A program made the position numbers and the translations under genes. Below are positions 47,422 to 58,554 of a DNA stretch of 64,000 nucleotides, piece by piece. Numbering within the stretch: position 1 is the stretch's first letter; each line of letters opens with the position of its first letter. Under the pieces are notes generated by a model. That model searched no databases and was not told the DNA's origin. It saw only the letters and a program-made list of their open reading frames with translations. The DNA is from Zantedeschia hybrid cultivar (Eukaryota; Streptophyta; Magnoliopsida; Alismatales; Araceae): NCBI GenBank assembly GCA_030544215.1, contig JARZZO010000011.1, positions 16,168,001 to 16,232,000 on the forward strand, in the 5' to 3' direction.

Positions 47422-48327
47422 TGACTTGTTTGGCATGATGTTTTTGGTATTTTGCTGCGCTTGAAATATGATAGAAGCTAAAGAGTGACTTTTGGAGGAG
47501 TATTGGTGCTTGACATTAGGGGGAGTCTAGGTGCTATGGTAATGTTGTTTCATGGTGTTTTGTAGGTCACAAGTTTGAAGTTGGAAACAATTCTTTTGTA
47601 AAAGGGAAAAGTAAGACTATGTGTAATTATCTATCGTGCTATGTATTTATACACGCATATGCTACAATATGATTATTGAAACTTACAGAAAACATAAAGA
47701 ACATGACTAAAGTACACAAAACGTTAGCATACCGTTAACTGTTCTAAAGAAATATCTACTTTTTAGTTTAAAATCTGACAGTAGAAGAACATCATGCACG
47801 GTATCCGAGTGTCGTGTCGTAGTTATGTCCAAATATCTGATGCAGTACTCTAATACAAATAGTAGTATATCTCAAATCATAACTTCTTATATTTCCCAGT
47901 GGTGGAAATTGTGTGGCATTAGACTGCCCTTTTTCTAATGAGCGTCCAGCATTCTTTTAGTAATGTTGAATGGCCAGAATTCTAATTACTTGATTTAAAA
48001 ATACATAAACTTTATTGGACCATATGGAGTAATTGTACACTTGAGTTCAAGAAGAGAGTTGATGGGCTTGAGCTCGAGCTCAATTAGAGCTGGGTCAATT
48101 AACGGACTGAAATCTTTGTGTCACTATCTTTCTGAAATTTGTGTCACAGAGTACATGGTGGCTTTCCCCATATATCACCCTCATTCCAAAATCAGCACTA
48201 AGAGTTTTATGAATGATTTATAGTTTATGTTCACAAAATAACATTTTTCAGTGTCAAATTTTTTGTTTTTTTTTTCTTCTGTTCCTATCCTATAAGATAA
48301 ACAACTAGTCTAATGGATCTTTAAAAT

Positions 48328-48329
<2 letters not shown>
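47422..48329. other. Intergenic sequence after the 259-bp array
   Basis: No gene or defined element recognised. The array ends abruptly at GGTGG|TGACTTG. Confidence 0.5.

Positions 48330-48387
<58 letters not shown>
48330..48387. repeat. (AG)29 microsatellite
   Basis: 58-bp perfect AG dinucleotide run, followed by two nearby copies of GTGGCATCATCTCC (about 48389 and 48426). Confidence 0.95.
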
Positions 48388-48389
<2 letters not shown>

Positions 48390-48634
48390 TGGCATCATCT
48401 CCAGATTTAAACACTCATATGAGAGGTGGCATCATCTCCGAATTTAAACTTTCTCATTTTAGATATTCTAAAAGTATTTTTTCATCAGAATTAGAGATGA
48501 GTGACTTAGGACAATCAGTGTATTTATTTTATTACGTAGTGGATCAAACTCTTCTTATTGCCTCTGTCTACATTTGAAGATCTTTTATGTGAATCTGGTA
48601 CTTTTTCTTATGTATACTTTATTTTCTTGGTTCT

Positions 48635-49511
48635 TGATGAGGCAGAATCCGATTCGGCCCATTAAAACAAGCTCAAACCCAGTTCAGCCCAGCAGCAGCA
48701 GTACAAGGCCCTTAGGGAGCCTTCGGCCCATCTTCGGCCCAACAGCCCTCGGCCCGTAAGCGGCACCGTTGCTCCCGGCCCAACAGGCTTCGGCCCGTCA
48801 GCGGCCCATCAGCCTACGGCCCGGGAGCAGTCCGGCAGCCCCAGGCCCAGCAGGTTTCGGCCCATCAGCGGCCCAACCCCCTTCGGCCCGACAGCCGAGT
48901 CCGGCCCACTCCGGTGGAGGACTAGGCACTATGGCGGTTTACCAGTAAGCCCGGACATAGTCCTATATCGGCTGTCACCGTTAACCATCCTCTATCCTCT
49001 GCTATAAATACACCGCTATTTATTGCCAAAGGTATGCAATTCTAGGCCTCCGAGACCCCCAAGGACTATAGTCCAAAAAGTATTAAAGCTACTCTTTGCC
49101 TTCTGAATCGAATCTTCTTCAGAAGCTAACTTGACCGTCGGAGGGGGTTCCTAAGGGCCGAAGCCCGGGACTCCTGCTGACCGGTTTCTTCTTCTTTCTC
49201 TCCTGCAGGGGTTCGGTTCGAATCATCGCCGACCTTCTCAAGTCGGTATCGGCCGCCGACCTCGGACTCCTCCCATCGGTCTCGACGCTGTGCGCCGGCT
49301 GCATCCCCAACCGAAAGAGCCTCGGCCCCGCCTTCCGAAGACAAGCCAGCATCTGACCGAGCCACCTTCGGCCTCGGACCTTCGGCTTCGTCTCTGCCTC
49401 CATCGCCTTCCGGATCCCCGTCGGGCCTCTTGCACCGATCCGATCCAGCTCCGGATCCATAACTTCGGATTCCAGCCTCGGAATCCGGTCGTGATAGCTT
49501 CGGCTACATCA
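48635..49511 (+). mobile_element. Gypsy-type solo LTR with 5-bp target duplication GTTCT
   Basis: 877 bp starting TGATGAGG and ending TACATCA, so the ends are TGATG/CATCA inverted repeats. GTTCT flanks it on both sides (48630-48634 and 49512-49516). It is GC-rich in a local AT-rich setting, with many TTCGGCCC / CGGCCCA words at 48650-48910, a TATAAATAC box at about 49005, and AACTTGACCGTCGGAGGGGG near 49125, a phrase typical of plant Gypsy LTRs. No internal region is attached. The 113- and 91-codon frames inside it are products of GC-rich sequence. Confidence 0.87.
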
Positions 49512-49516
49512 GTTCT

Positions 49517-50021
49517 ATTTCTTGTTACTTATATAGTTACTTGGTTCATTCTCAAACTTATTTAAGTGAAGAAAAAGAACAATTTAATGATTGTTACTCA
49601 TACTTGTTTGACACACCATTAATTCCAAGTGAACAGCCCTACGATCTCAAAAAAATGATGTCTTGTGAACTGACAAAAGTGAAATATCAATTAAGGCATC
49701 AAATCATGGCTGTCCACCTTTGACAAAAAAATAGATTTTTGAGGAGATGAGATCTTCTACGCCTTGGTATTTTCCTGCTCAAGTCTAAAATAAATTAATC
49801 ATTTGATCGAATGAAATAGATAAAGTGTCAAATTCATCTTAGACCTATGTGAGTGATAGCATAGTAAGATGCAAGCTCCTAAGTGTGGAGGCTATCATCT
49901 CCTTTCTCACCTCTTCCCTTCTGCTTCTATCTGCTTTTTTTTTGGTCTGTAACATAAGCATAGGAAATGGACACTCTTTCCCCTTATTCATGTCTTTTTC
50001 TCCTTCTTCTCTATATTTTTT
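49517..50021. other. Intergenic AT-rich sequence
   Basis: No gene recognised. Ends at the left arm of the foldback element. Confidence 0.5.
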
Positions 50022-50625
50022 CATCGAGTCTGGATCGTCTCAGCACCAAGTTGGATTAGACTCTAGCAGTAACCAGTCCTAGGACGCCACGTGGAAAGTG
50101 GGTTCACCTTTCGTGACGCATCTCACCGAATTTGATAACTTTTTCTTTGTTACCGGTTCAGTAAGTTTTTAATACTACACAGAGCAGAGTACAAAATTAC
50201 AACTATTATTTAAAACACTCCAACGTAATATAATACAAAACATTTAAATACTACCAAGAGCACAAGACTACAATCATAATTTAAAATATACCCAAACTTA
50301 ATACAACACAAAACACTTAAATACTACAAAGAGCACAAGATTACAACCATAATTCAAAATACACCAAATGTAATATTCGTATAGTAATTTAGGTTGTATC
50401 CAGGTGCATATTAGGGTGTATTTTAAATTATGGTTGTAATTTTATGCTCTTGGTAGTATTTAAGTGCTATGTGTTGGAAACTTGTTGAACCGATAACAAA
50501 GAAAAAGTTGTCAAGTTCGGTGGGATACGTCTCGAACGGTGAACTTACTTTCCACGTGACGTCCTAAGACCAGTTATTGCTGGAGTCCAGTCTAATTTGA
50601 TGTTGAGACGATCCGAACTCTTTCT
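50022..50625. mobile_element. Foldback element: ~600-bp near-complete inverted repeat
   Basis: The left side (GGATCGTCTCAGCACCAA..., GACGCCACGTGGAAAGTG..., AACTTTTTCTTTGTTACCGG...) reappears as the reverse complement on the right, ending ...TTGAGACGATCC at about 50613. The arms are each about 200-300 bp with scattered mismatches and a small centre near 50380-50400. A transcript would form a long hairpin. No clear target duplication was found by eye. Confidence 0.8.
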
Positions 50626-51300
50626 CATCTCCCATCTCCTTGTCGCTTCAGTAAGTCTCGCCACTTTCTTCCTCCATTACTCTTCTTCCCTGCCATGTTC
50701 CCAACACCACTCTCTAGTTAATTTTCCACCATTATTGGCAGGGAGAACGAGTCCTAGCACAAATTGATGACCAAGTGAACAGTAAGACAGGTGCCATCAA
50801 CTCTCTCCCTCCTTCCCCTCTGACCCATCTCTCTCAGATCTGCCATCTCTATCAAATTGCTTCCCATCTCTATCCAAATCCTAACTCCTGGTATCAGTGA
50901 ACAGGAGGCTTCTAATGTAGTGTGAGCGAAGGGGGTTCATTAACCATTTGCCTCCTCATGAAGCTTTGATATTTCTACCTTCCTTGAGATGTTAGAAAGC
51001 CATGAGGCTCAAACTATAATTAGATAGCCTTTGGAACTGTAAATACAAAAGATTTCCAAGATAATCTTAAGATAATATAAATAAAGTTTTAAAAAGCTGA
51101 ATAGTAACTTTTATGATCAAATAAAATTCATTAGCAAGATTCACACATTTTACAAACATTCTTACTCAGGAATGCTCCCGCTCTCCATCCCTACTCCTAT
51201 TCCCGAAGAAAACTTAAATGCTAAATAAAAAAGGGTAATCCTCTGATCTCATCTCACTCTCACTCTCATTACTACTCCCAAACCACTCCGTGCAACTAAG
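50626..51300. other. Intergenic sequence
   Basis: Pyrimidine-rich stretch at 50640-50890 then AT-rich sequence. No gene recognised. Confidence 0.45.
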
Positions 51301-51953
51301 GGTCTGTTTGGTTAGACGTAAATAGTACTGCATGCCCACATTTTCGGAAAATCTAAATCCAGAAGATTTGTTTGGCTGTTCTGAAAACTTCAGTAAAAAA
51401 TTCACATCCATTGACCATGCTCAAATCTGGAAAATGGCATCCACCCCAAGTCCCTGAACGTCATTTTCCGTGCCCATCTCTTCACTCGTCATTTGCCCTG
51501 TCACCTGCTGTATGATATTACCTTTCTTCTTCACGTGCAAGCACAGATCATGCGTCACTTTCTTACAAAAAAATAAAGAATTTTTGGATTCTGTTGGCCA
51601 TGACATTTCAACTTTCAGAAATTTGATTTTAAGCTAACAAATAGCAGAGTATGTTTTCATTTTCCCTGTAAAATATATCCATGAAATTACTTTTGTGTTC
51701 AAATTTATTTCACATCTAATCAAATGGATCCTAAATGAATTTAAAATACATCCAATTTAAAGAATAAATGAAATCATTTTTAAGAAAAAATGTCATGAAA
51801 AATAAATAAAATTTTTGTTAATATTTTTTTTCAAAATATAAATGGTAGATCATGTTTTCATTTTCCTTGTAAATTCATTTATGAACAAACAAACATATCA
51901 AATCATTTTTAGAAAAATATTTTACGCGGAACCAAACAGACCCTGAGCATAGA
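51301..51953. mobile_element. MITE-like element with AGGGTCTGTTTGGTT ends
   Basis: GGGTCTGTTTGGTT at about 51301 and its inverted form AACCAAACAGACCCT ending at about 51953 bracket 650 bp of AT-rich sequence with no coding capacity. Internal AATCAAATGGATCCT near 51720 may be the end of another related element. Target duplication was not resolved. Confidence 0.55.
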
Positions 51954-51998
51954 ACTTGATTTTAATCACTTAACACTTTTGACTTTTTGTTGCCTCTT

Positions 51999-54900
51999 AG
52001 GGTCCATTTGTTTTCACTTAAAATAAGTTACAGGAAAAGTTTTTCTTGAAAAGTATATCACAATCACTTATTTAGTTGTCCGTGAAACTCAAGTCAACAA
52101 AAAACTTAATTCGTTAACTCATTTCCTTGATATCTTGATTTTAGCATCCATAGTATAAGACCGAATGCCCTTTTCCAAAAGAGCTGAGAATATTTTTATG
52201 AGCACCAAATGACGACTTTTGTTTTCATTTTCTTTGTAAATGTACTTCCTTAGAAAATCATTCCGTCCTATTATATTTTACGTGTAATCAAACGGACCCT
52301 TAATCATGACAGAGATGGCGACGATGTGAGGTGCCGATATAGAGACTATCTTTCATCTCTATTCTAGATTTTTTTTGGGATTTTTTGCATAGATATACCC
52401 CTCAAAAATATCATATTTGCATCTATACCTCCAAATCTCTCATATTATCAAGAATACCGTTGAAATCTTCAAAAAGTTGCACTTACACCCTTCACCTAAA
52501 GCTTTTGCATATATACCTCTAAATTCACCAATATTTTGCATATGTACCTCTCAATTCACTAAAATTTTGCATATGTATCTCCGACACCGGGATGTTATCA
52601 TGATTTATGGAATCTCTTTGACGTAGTTCGTTGAAATTTACCTTAGTTTGATGACGGAGTATAAATGCAATATTTTAGAGTTTCTGGGGAATTCTTGATA
52701 ATAAAAGAGAGTTGGAAGCATATATACAAATACTATATTTTTGAGAGATATATATGCAAAAAATCCTTTTTTCCTGCCACCTAAATCTTTATAGCTACGG
52801 AACCAGAAGATTAATCACATCCATTTTTTTTAGGGTCCATTTGTTTTCACGTAAAATAAGTTACAGGAAAAGTTTTTCTTGAAAAGTATATCACAATCAC
52901 TTATTTAGTTGTCCGTGAAACTCAAGTCAACAAAAAACTTAATTCGTTAACTCATTTCCTTGATATCTTGATTTTAGCATCCACAGTATAAGACCGAATG
53001 CCCTTTTCCAAAAGAGCTGAGAATATTTTTATGAGCACCAAATGACGACTTTTGTTTTCATTTTCTTTGTAAATGTACTTCCTTAGAAAATCATTCCGTC
53101 CTATTATATTTTACGTGTAATCAAACGGACCCTTAATCATGACAGAGATGGCGACGATGTGAGGTGCCGATATAGAGACTATCTTTCATCTCTATTCTAG
53201 ATTTTTTTTGGGATTTTTTGCATAGATATACCCCTCAAAAATATCATATTTGCATCTATACCTCCAAATCTCTCATATTATCAAGAATACCGTTGAAATC
53301 TTCAAAAAGTTGCACTTACACCCTTCACCTAAAGCTTTTGCATATATACCTCTAAATTCACCAATATTTTGCATATGTACCTCTCAATTCACTAAAATTT
53401 TGCATATGTATCTCCGACACCGGGATGTTATCATGATTTATGGAATCTCTTTGACGTAGTTCGTTGAAATTTACCTTAGTTTGATGACGGAGTATAAATG
53501 CAATATTTTAGAGTTTCTGGGGAATTCTTGATAATAAAAGAGAGTTGGAAGCATATATACAAATACTATATTTTTGAGAGATATATATGCAAAAAATCCT
53601 TTTTTCCTGCCACCTAAATCTTTATAGCTACGGAACCAGAAGATTAATCACATCCATTTTTTTTAGGGTCCATTTGTTTTCACGTAAAATAAGTTACAGG
53701 AAAAGTTTTTCTTGAAAAGTATATCACAATCACTTATTTAGTTGTCCGTGAAACTCAAGTCAACAAAAAACTTAATTCGTTAACTCATTTCCTTGATATC
53801 TTGATTTTAGCATCCACAGTATAAGACCGAATGCCCTTTTCCAAAAGAGCTGAGAATATTTTTATGAGCACCAAATGACGACTTTTGTTTTCATTTTCTT
53901 TGTAAATGTACTTCCTTAGAAAATCATTCCGTCCTATTATATTTTACGTGTAATCAAACGGACCCTTAATCATGACAGAGATGGCGACGATGTGAGGTGC
54001 CGATATAGAGACTATCTTTCATCTCTATTCTAGATTTTTTTTGGGATTTTTTGCATAGATATACCCCTCAAAAATATCATATTTGCATCTATACCTCCAA
54101 ATCTCTCATATTATCAAGAATACCGTTGAAATCTTCAAAAAGTTGCACTTACACCCTTCACCTAAAGCTTTTGCATATATACCTCTAAATTCACCAATAT
54201 TTTGCATATGTACCTCTCAATTCACTAAAATTTTGCATATGTATCTCCGACACCGGGATGTTATCATGATTTATGGAATCTCTTTGACGTAGTTCGTTGA
54301 AATTTACCTTAGTTTGATGACGGAGTATAAATGCAATATTTTAGAGTTTCTGGGGAATTCTTGATAATAAAAGAGAGTTGGAAGCATATATACAAATACT
54401 ATATTTTTGAGAGATATATATGCAAAAAATCCTTTTTTCCTGCCACCTAAATCTTTATAGCTACGGAACCAGAAGATTAATCACATCCATTTTTTTTAGG
54501 GTCCATTTGTTTTCACGTAAAATAAGTTACAGGAAAAGTTTTTCTTGAAAAGTATATCACAATCACTTATTTAGTTGTCCGTGAAACTCAAGTCAACAAA
54601 AAACTTAATTCGTTAACTCATTTCCTTGATATCTTGATTTTAGCATCCACAGTATAAGACCGAATGCCCTTTTCCAAAAGAGCTGAGAATATTTTTATGA
54701 GCACCAAATGACGACTTTTGTTTTCATTTTCTTTGTAAATGTACTTCCTTAGAAAATCATTCCGTCCTATTATATTTTACGTGTAATCAAACGGACCCTT
54801 AATCATGACAGAGATGGCGACGATGTGAGGTGTCGATATAGAGACTATCTTTCATCTCTATTCTAGATTTTTTTTGGGATTTTTTGCATAGATATACCCC

Positions 54901-55316
54901 TCAAAAATATCATATTTGCATCTATACCTCCAAATCTCTCATATTATCAAGAATACCGTTGAAATCTTCAAAAAGTTGCACTTACACCCTTCACCTAAAG
55001 CTTTTGCATATATACCTCTAAATTCACCAATATTTTGCATATGTACCTCTCAATTCACTAAAATTTTGCATATGTATCTCCGACACCGGGATGTTATCAT
55101 GATTTATGGAATCTCTTTGACGTAGTTCGTTGAAATTTACCTTAGTTTGATGACGGAGTATAAATGCAATATTTTAGAGTTTCTGGGGAATTCTTGATAA
55201 TAAAAGAGAGTTGGAAGCATATATACAAATACTATATTTTTGAGAGATATATATGCAAAAAATCCTTTTTTCCTGCCACCTAAATCTTTATAGCTACGGA
55301 ACCAGAAGATTAATCA
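51999..55316. repeat. Four tandem, nearly identical copies of an 833-bp unit made of two MITEs
   Basis: Unit starts are at 51999, 52832, 53665 and 54498. Each contains MITE-A (302 bp in copy 1, 51999-52300; ends AGGGTCC/GGACCCT, flanked by TTA) and MITE-B (389 bp in copy 1, 52378-52766; ~55-bp terminal inverted repeats starting GGATTTTTTGCATA). Differences are few: copy 1 has CACTTAAAAT and TCCATAGTAT where copies 2-4 have CACGTAAAAT and TCCACAGTAT, and copy 4 has GGTGTCGATA instead of GGTGCCGATA. Copy 4 ends at ATTAATCA near 55316. The repeated 69-codon frame in each unit lies in MITE-B and is not a gene. Confidence 0.95.
52378..52766. mobile_element. MITE-B within the 833-bp unit (first of four copies)
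   Basis: Long terminal inverted repeats of about 55 bp (GGATTTTTTGCATAKATAT..., then CTCAAAAATAT..TATTTG, TCCAA). 389 bp, AT-rich, no transposase. T-runs at both sides prevent a firm reading of the target duplication; the long ends would suit a Mutator-type MITE. Confidence 0.75.
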
Positions 55317-55557
55317 ACCATCAATTTTTAACACTTCTTTGCAAAACTCAGTTTGACAAGAATCAAGACAACCTTGTATCTTTCTCAAACCTTTGAAGTA
55401 GAAACCTTCCTAGTTTGGGAAATCACTTCAAATTCTTCCTTGAATTCGTGGGGTGTTCTCCCATTGGCAGCTCTCGGATGTGGACCCAGCGTGACCTGAA
55501 ACTTGTCTTCCCATTGGCAAAGGGCTCTATCACCTCTCAAGGGGATGACCCTTGTTT

Positions 55558-55596
55558 CGTCCATGTCTTGTTAAGAGTCTTAACAAGACATGGACG
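55558..55596. repeat. Perfect 39-nt palindrome (19-bp arms, 1-nt centre)
   Basis: Left arm CGTCCATGTCTTGTTAAGA, centre G, right arm its exact reverse complement. No mismatch over 19 base pairs. Function unknown. Confidence 0.95.
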
Positions 55597-55668
55597 TAAC
55601 AACATAAGTCTCCATGCCTTTGGAATGCATCACGTGTTGAAGGCCACACAAGTTGACCCTTGAGTAAG

Positions 55669-55857
55669 GTTCGCCGACTCGACGAGTCGGGTCGATTCAG
55701 ATCTCCCATAATTCGGTACGAGTCGGATTCACTTGTGTCGACTCATGTCGTTTCATATGAGTTGCATGGTCAAATCCTACAGACTTGGTCAAATCGCACC
55801 TATTCGATTCATCCTGTCGTCCGATTCGGCACGAGTCAATTTGGTACGACTAACCCT
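55669..55857. repeat. GACTCG-rich palindromic element, copy 2
   Basis: Begins AAGGTTCGCCGACTCGACGA and ends GGTACGACTAACCCTGCC. Aligns along its length with the copy at 32692-32874, with many substitutions. Confidence 0.65.
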
Positions 55858-56642
55858 GCCCTTGAGAATCACAAATGAAATTGGTGATCCTTAGGTACAC
55901 TTCATCTATACCACAGTAAAGAGTATTGCCCCCCTCATCTTTATCATGTGGGAGGAGGTTGGAACTAATAAGTTTGCAACAGCTTTTGAATGTAGAGTGT
56001 GTACTGTTTGGGGAACATATGCTCACTTGGCACGTGATGTGATAGGTCATGGCACAACTTCACACATTTAAGATGAGTAACTATTGTCATCTTAATTATC
56101 TGGTTTACTTAGAATCAGTTATATGAACTTTGTCTCATTTTTAATTATTTTAGAATTATATTTATGGTTAAACCTCAGAATGTGGTTTAAACCTAAGAAG
56201 ATCACGTCATTTTTGGTTACATATGATAATCTCATTTTAGGTATTTTCTTAGTTCTTCAACCCTCATTCATTCTAAAGGACTTGACACGTGAGAGATTTT
56301 TTTGTAATTTTAGGGGAATATTATATACCATTAGTCTCTAAATGATATTCCGTGAGTTTGGCTCGTCTAAAGACAATCCACACATGACATAAACAATTTT
56401 AGTATAATTGAACAATTGTACACGTTTGTGTCATCTCATAGTTTACCACGAGGAGTTTCTCTGGAGTTTTTTACAAATTACTCCAAAAAATTATTAGATT
56501 TGCAGTCATCTTTAACACCTTTATATATTATACAAAAAAGTTACTCACACGTAATCCTTTTACAATCTTTTTTTCATTGACACCGTTCAATTTAAGGATG
56601 AAATGACGAACACATCGTTAACATTTTTGCCAATGCAAAGGC
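55858..56642. other. Intergenic sequence
   Basis: No gene recognised. 56460-56540 (GAGTTTTTTACAAATTACTCC...) resembles the dispersed repeat seen at 58563 and 62608. Confidence 0.45.
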
Positions 56643-57196
56643 TTATGGGGTGTTTGGTTACATGACAATGGCAGCTTTTTTTATAAGAATAAATTCTTAC
56701 ACTGAAAACGTATAAAGAAGGGTGTTTGGTGAGGCCCATCAAAACATATTTTGATGAGATTTCTCCTTTGTCAAATGTGATAATAAAAAAAAGAGGCTCC
56801 CCCCCTGTTTAAGGTACTGTAGCTCCTTCTCCCACTGGTTCCTCGCCACCAACACGTTAAGGGAACCGAACCGTCGACATCATCAATATCAACATGCCAG
56901 TCCATTGTTTTAGATCACAGTCAAGTGCATACAACTTGTTTGTGAAAATGCCATACACAGATGAGAGAAAGGAAATCTCTCCTGTTGCAAAGTTTTAGGA
57001 TTATCGTCTCATGCGGGTGAGTATGTAATGTGTATTATGTGTGTGATGATTCTTTTTGCGATGAATAAATCTTCTTAAAATATGCATTTAGATCAGACAA
57101 GATTTTTATGTTGTTGTATCGTGTTCTATGGTTAGTGTGTATTCTTGGGGTCCTTTATGTTTCTTTTATTCTGTGATTTGATAGGATCTTATTTTA

Positions 57197-57884
57197 TGGA
57201 GTGTTTGGTTGCGTTATAAAACAACTTTTTTTATGAATATATAAATTTGTGACAAAATTGTATTAAAAAAGGTGTTTGGTGACATTATCAATATATATTT
57301 TGATAACACTCTCACTTACAAAAGTAAGGTAAAAATAAAAAGAGGGTACACCCTCTTTTGTTTTTTGTTATGGCACCCTCCTCTCCTTCCTCCACCTCGC
57401 CCGTGAGATCTCCCTCTTCGAGGCCTCCCCCGCGCCACCCTCCCCCGCCTGTAGCGTCTGCTCCTCGACATCTTTCCCCTATCTGAGATCCACCTCGTCG
57501 ACGACGTCCATGACCTGGTGTAGCTGCTGCACACCCAGTGCCGGCGCTCCTCCGACCCGGACGACGAGGGGTTGCAGGCGGCATCTTAGGGATGATCTAG
57601 GGCATGGAGCGCGAGATTGTCCCCGATCACACAAGGCTGGAGGGGGCGTTCCAGAGGTTGGGGCTAGGCAATGCGGGGAGCTGCAGGGAGGAGATCGAGC
57701 GGCTGGAGGTGGAGATCTGCGATCGCGTCGAACCCAAGAAGGCCGCCGCCATGGTCGCCCTCCTGGGCCTCATACGCTACGGGAAGTGCGTCTTGTTTGG
57801 GGCTGGAGGTGTTTAAATAATGCCATTTTTTTATAACTTTATCTTAAAAGTATGTAAAAAATTATTATACAACCAAACACCCCA
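57197..57884. mobile_element. Inner PIF/Harbinger-like element carrying a captured gene fragment
   Basis: Ends TGGAGTGTTTGGTTGCGTTAT and ...ATTATACAACCAAACACCCCA, flanked by TTA at 57194-57196 and 57885-57887. The outer ~120 bp on the left and ~60 bp on the right are AT-rich, while 57370-57810 is sharply GC-rich and protein-like, so foreign gene DNA sits between transposon ends. This is the Pack-type arrangement known for Mutator-like and some other plant DNA transposons. Confidence 0.7.
57370..57816 (+). pseudogene. Captured gene fragment, possibly from a U-box/ARM E3 ligase
   Basis: In one plus-strand frame 57604-57816 reads MEREIVPDHTRLEGAFQRLG and then a segment EEIERLEVEICDRVEPKK...LIRYGKCVLFG, which resembles the helical region that precedes the U-box in plant PUB/ARM ubiquitin ligases. 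In other frames 57480-57590 reads EIHLVDDVHDLV and LLHTQCRRSS, also typical of that region (DV.DLVQLLHTQC). Stops (for example the TAG at about 57520) and frame changes mean no functional product. The parent gene is not in this window. The family assignment is tentative. Confidence 0.4.
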
Positions 57885-58554
57885 TTAGTGGACATGACAC
57901 TCTTACTGTTTCGATCAGGAGTTGCTGCAAAGATCATCACTTCACCATCATTCTTGAAATGTTTACTGTTAATTTAAAAACAATGCCAAACAAGTGATTG
58001 TAATTTTTAAAAATTATCGTATCCTTGCCAAACACGATAATTGAACATCTTCCAATTTAAAAAAGTATCATGAAATTTACTTTATTATTATTTTTTATCA
58101 TGATATTGTATAAGAACTTATAGCACAACCAAACACCCCATTAGGTTTAAATCTAAAAAATGAATGAATTATATGAAACCATCCTGAGTACTTACCACCG
58201 ATGCTAGAACCGTCACTAAACAATAATCACGACGGCTAGCACCGTCGCTATAAAATCTTTTGGATCATGGTATTAAACTTATAGGCAACGTTTGGCACTT
58301 TGCTTTTGTTTTGATTTTTTAAAAAAAAAATCACTTTTTTGGGTTCTTTGTTAGACTGGACAATTTTTTAATGATGATGTCGGATGACTTTCTTCTTATT
58401 TGGGGAAAAACGAGTTGATATAACATAATAAAATCTTTTTACTTTATTATCCTAATGAAGATGTAATCTTGGGTTTTGATGAGCAGCGGATAACATTTTA
58501 GCTTATGTTTAGCCCACATTGTAATTTTATTTTGGAAAATTAATTACATCTCCC

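Larger units (their letters stand above)
56646..58140. mobile_element. Outer PIF/Harbinger-like non-autonomous element (TTA target duplication)
   Basis: Left end TGGGGTGTTTGGTTACATGAC at 56646 and right end CACAACCAAACACCCCA finishing at 58140 are inverted repeats; TTA flanks both (56643-56645 and 58141-58143). TTA/TWA duplication with GGGGTGTTTGGTT ends fits PIF/Harbinger. No transposase frame inside. A second element of the same type (57197-57884) lies within it. Pairing of ends as nested rather than side by side is my interpretation. Confidence 0.6.

Noticed and set aside
44361..47464. Series of twelve 84-93-codon frames as a gene family
   Set aside because: They are the same 259-bp repeat read twelve times, out of frame with each other, without similarity to known proteins or upstream variation.
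49119..49565. 113-, 79-, 65- and 91-codon frames in the GC island
   Set aside because: Inside a Gypsy-type solo LTR with clear borders; no domain.
52417..55125. Four identical 69-codon frames
   Set aside because: Part of MITE-B inside the 833-bp tandem units.
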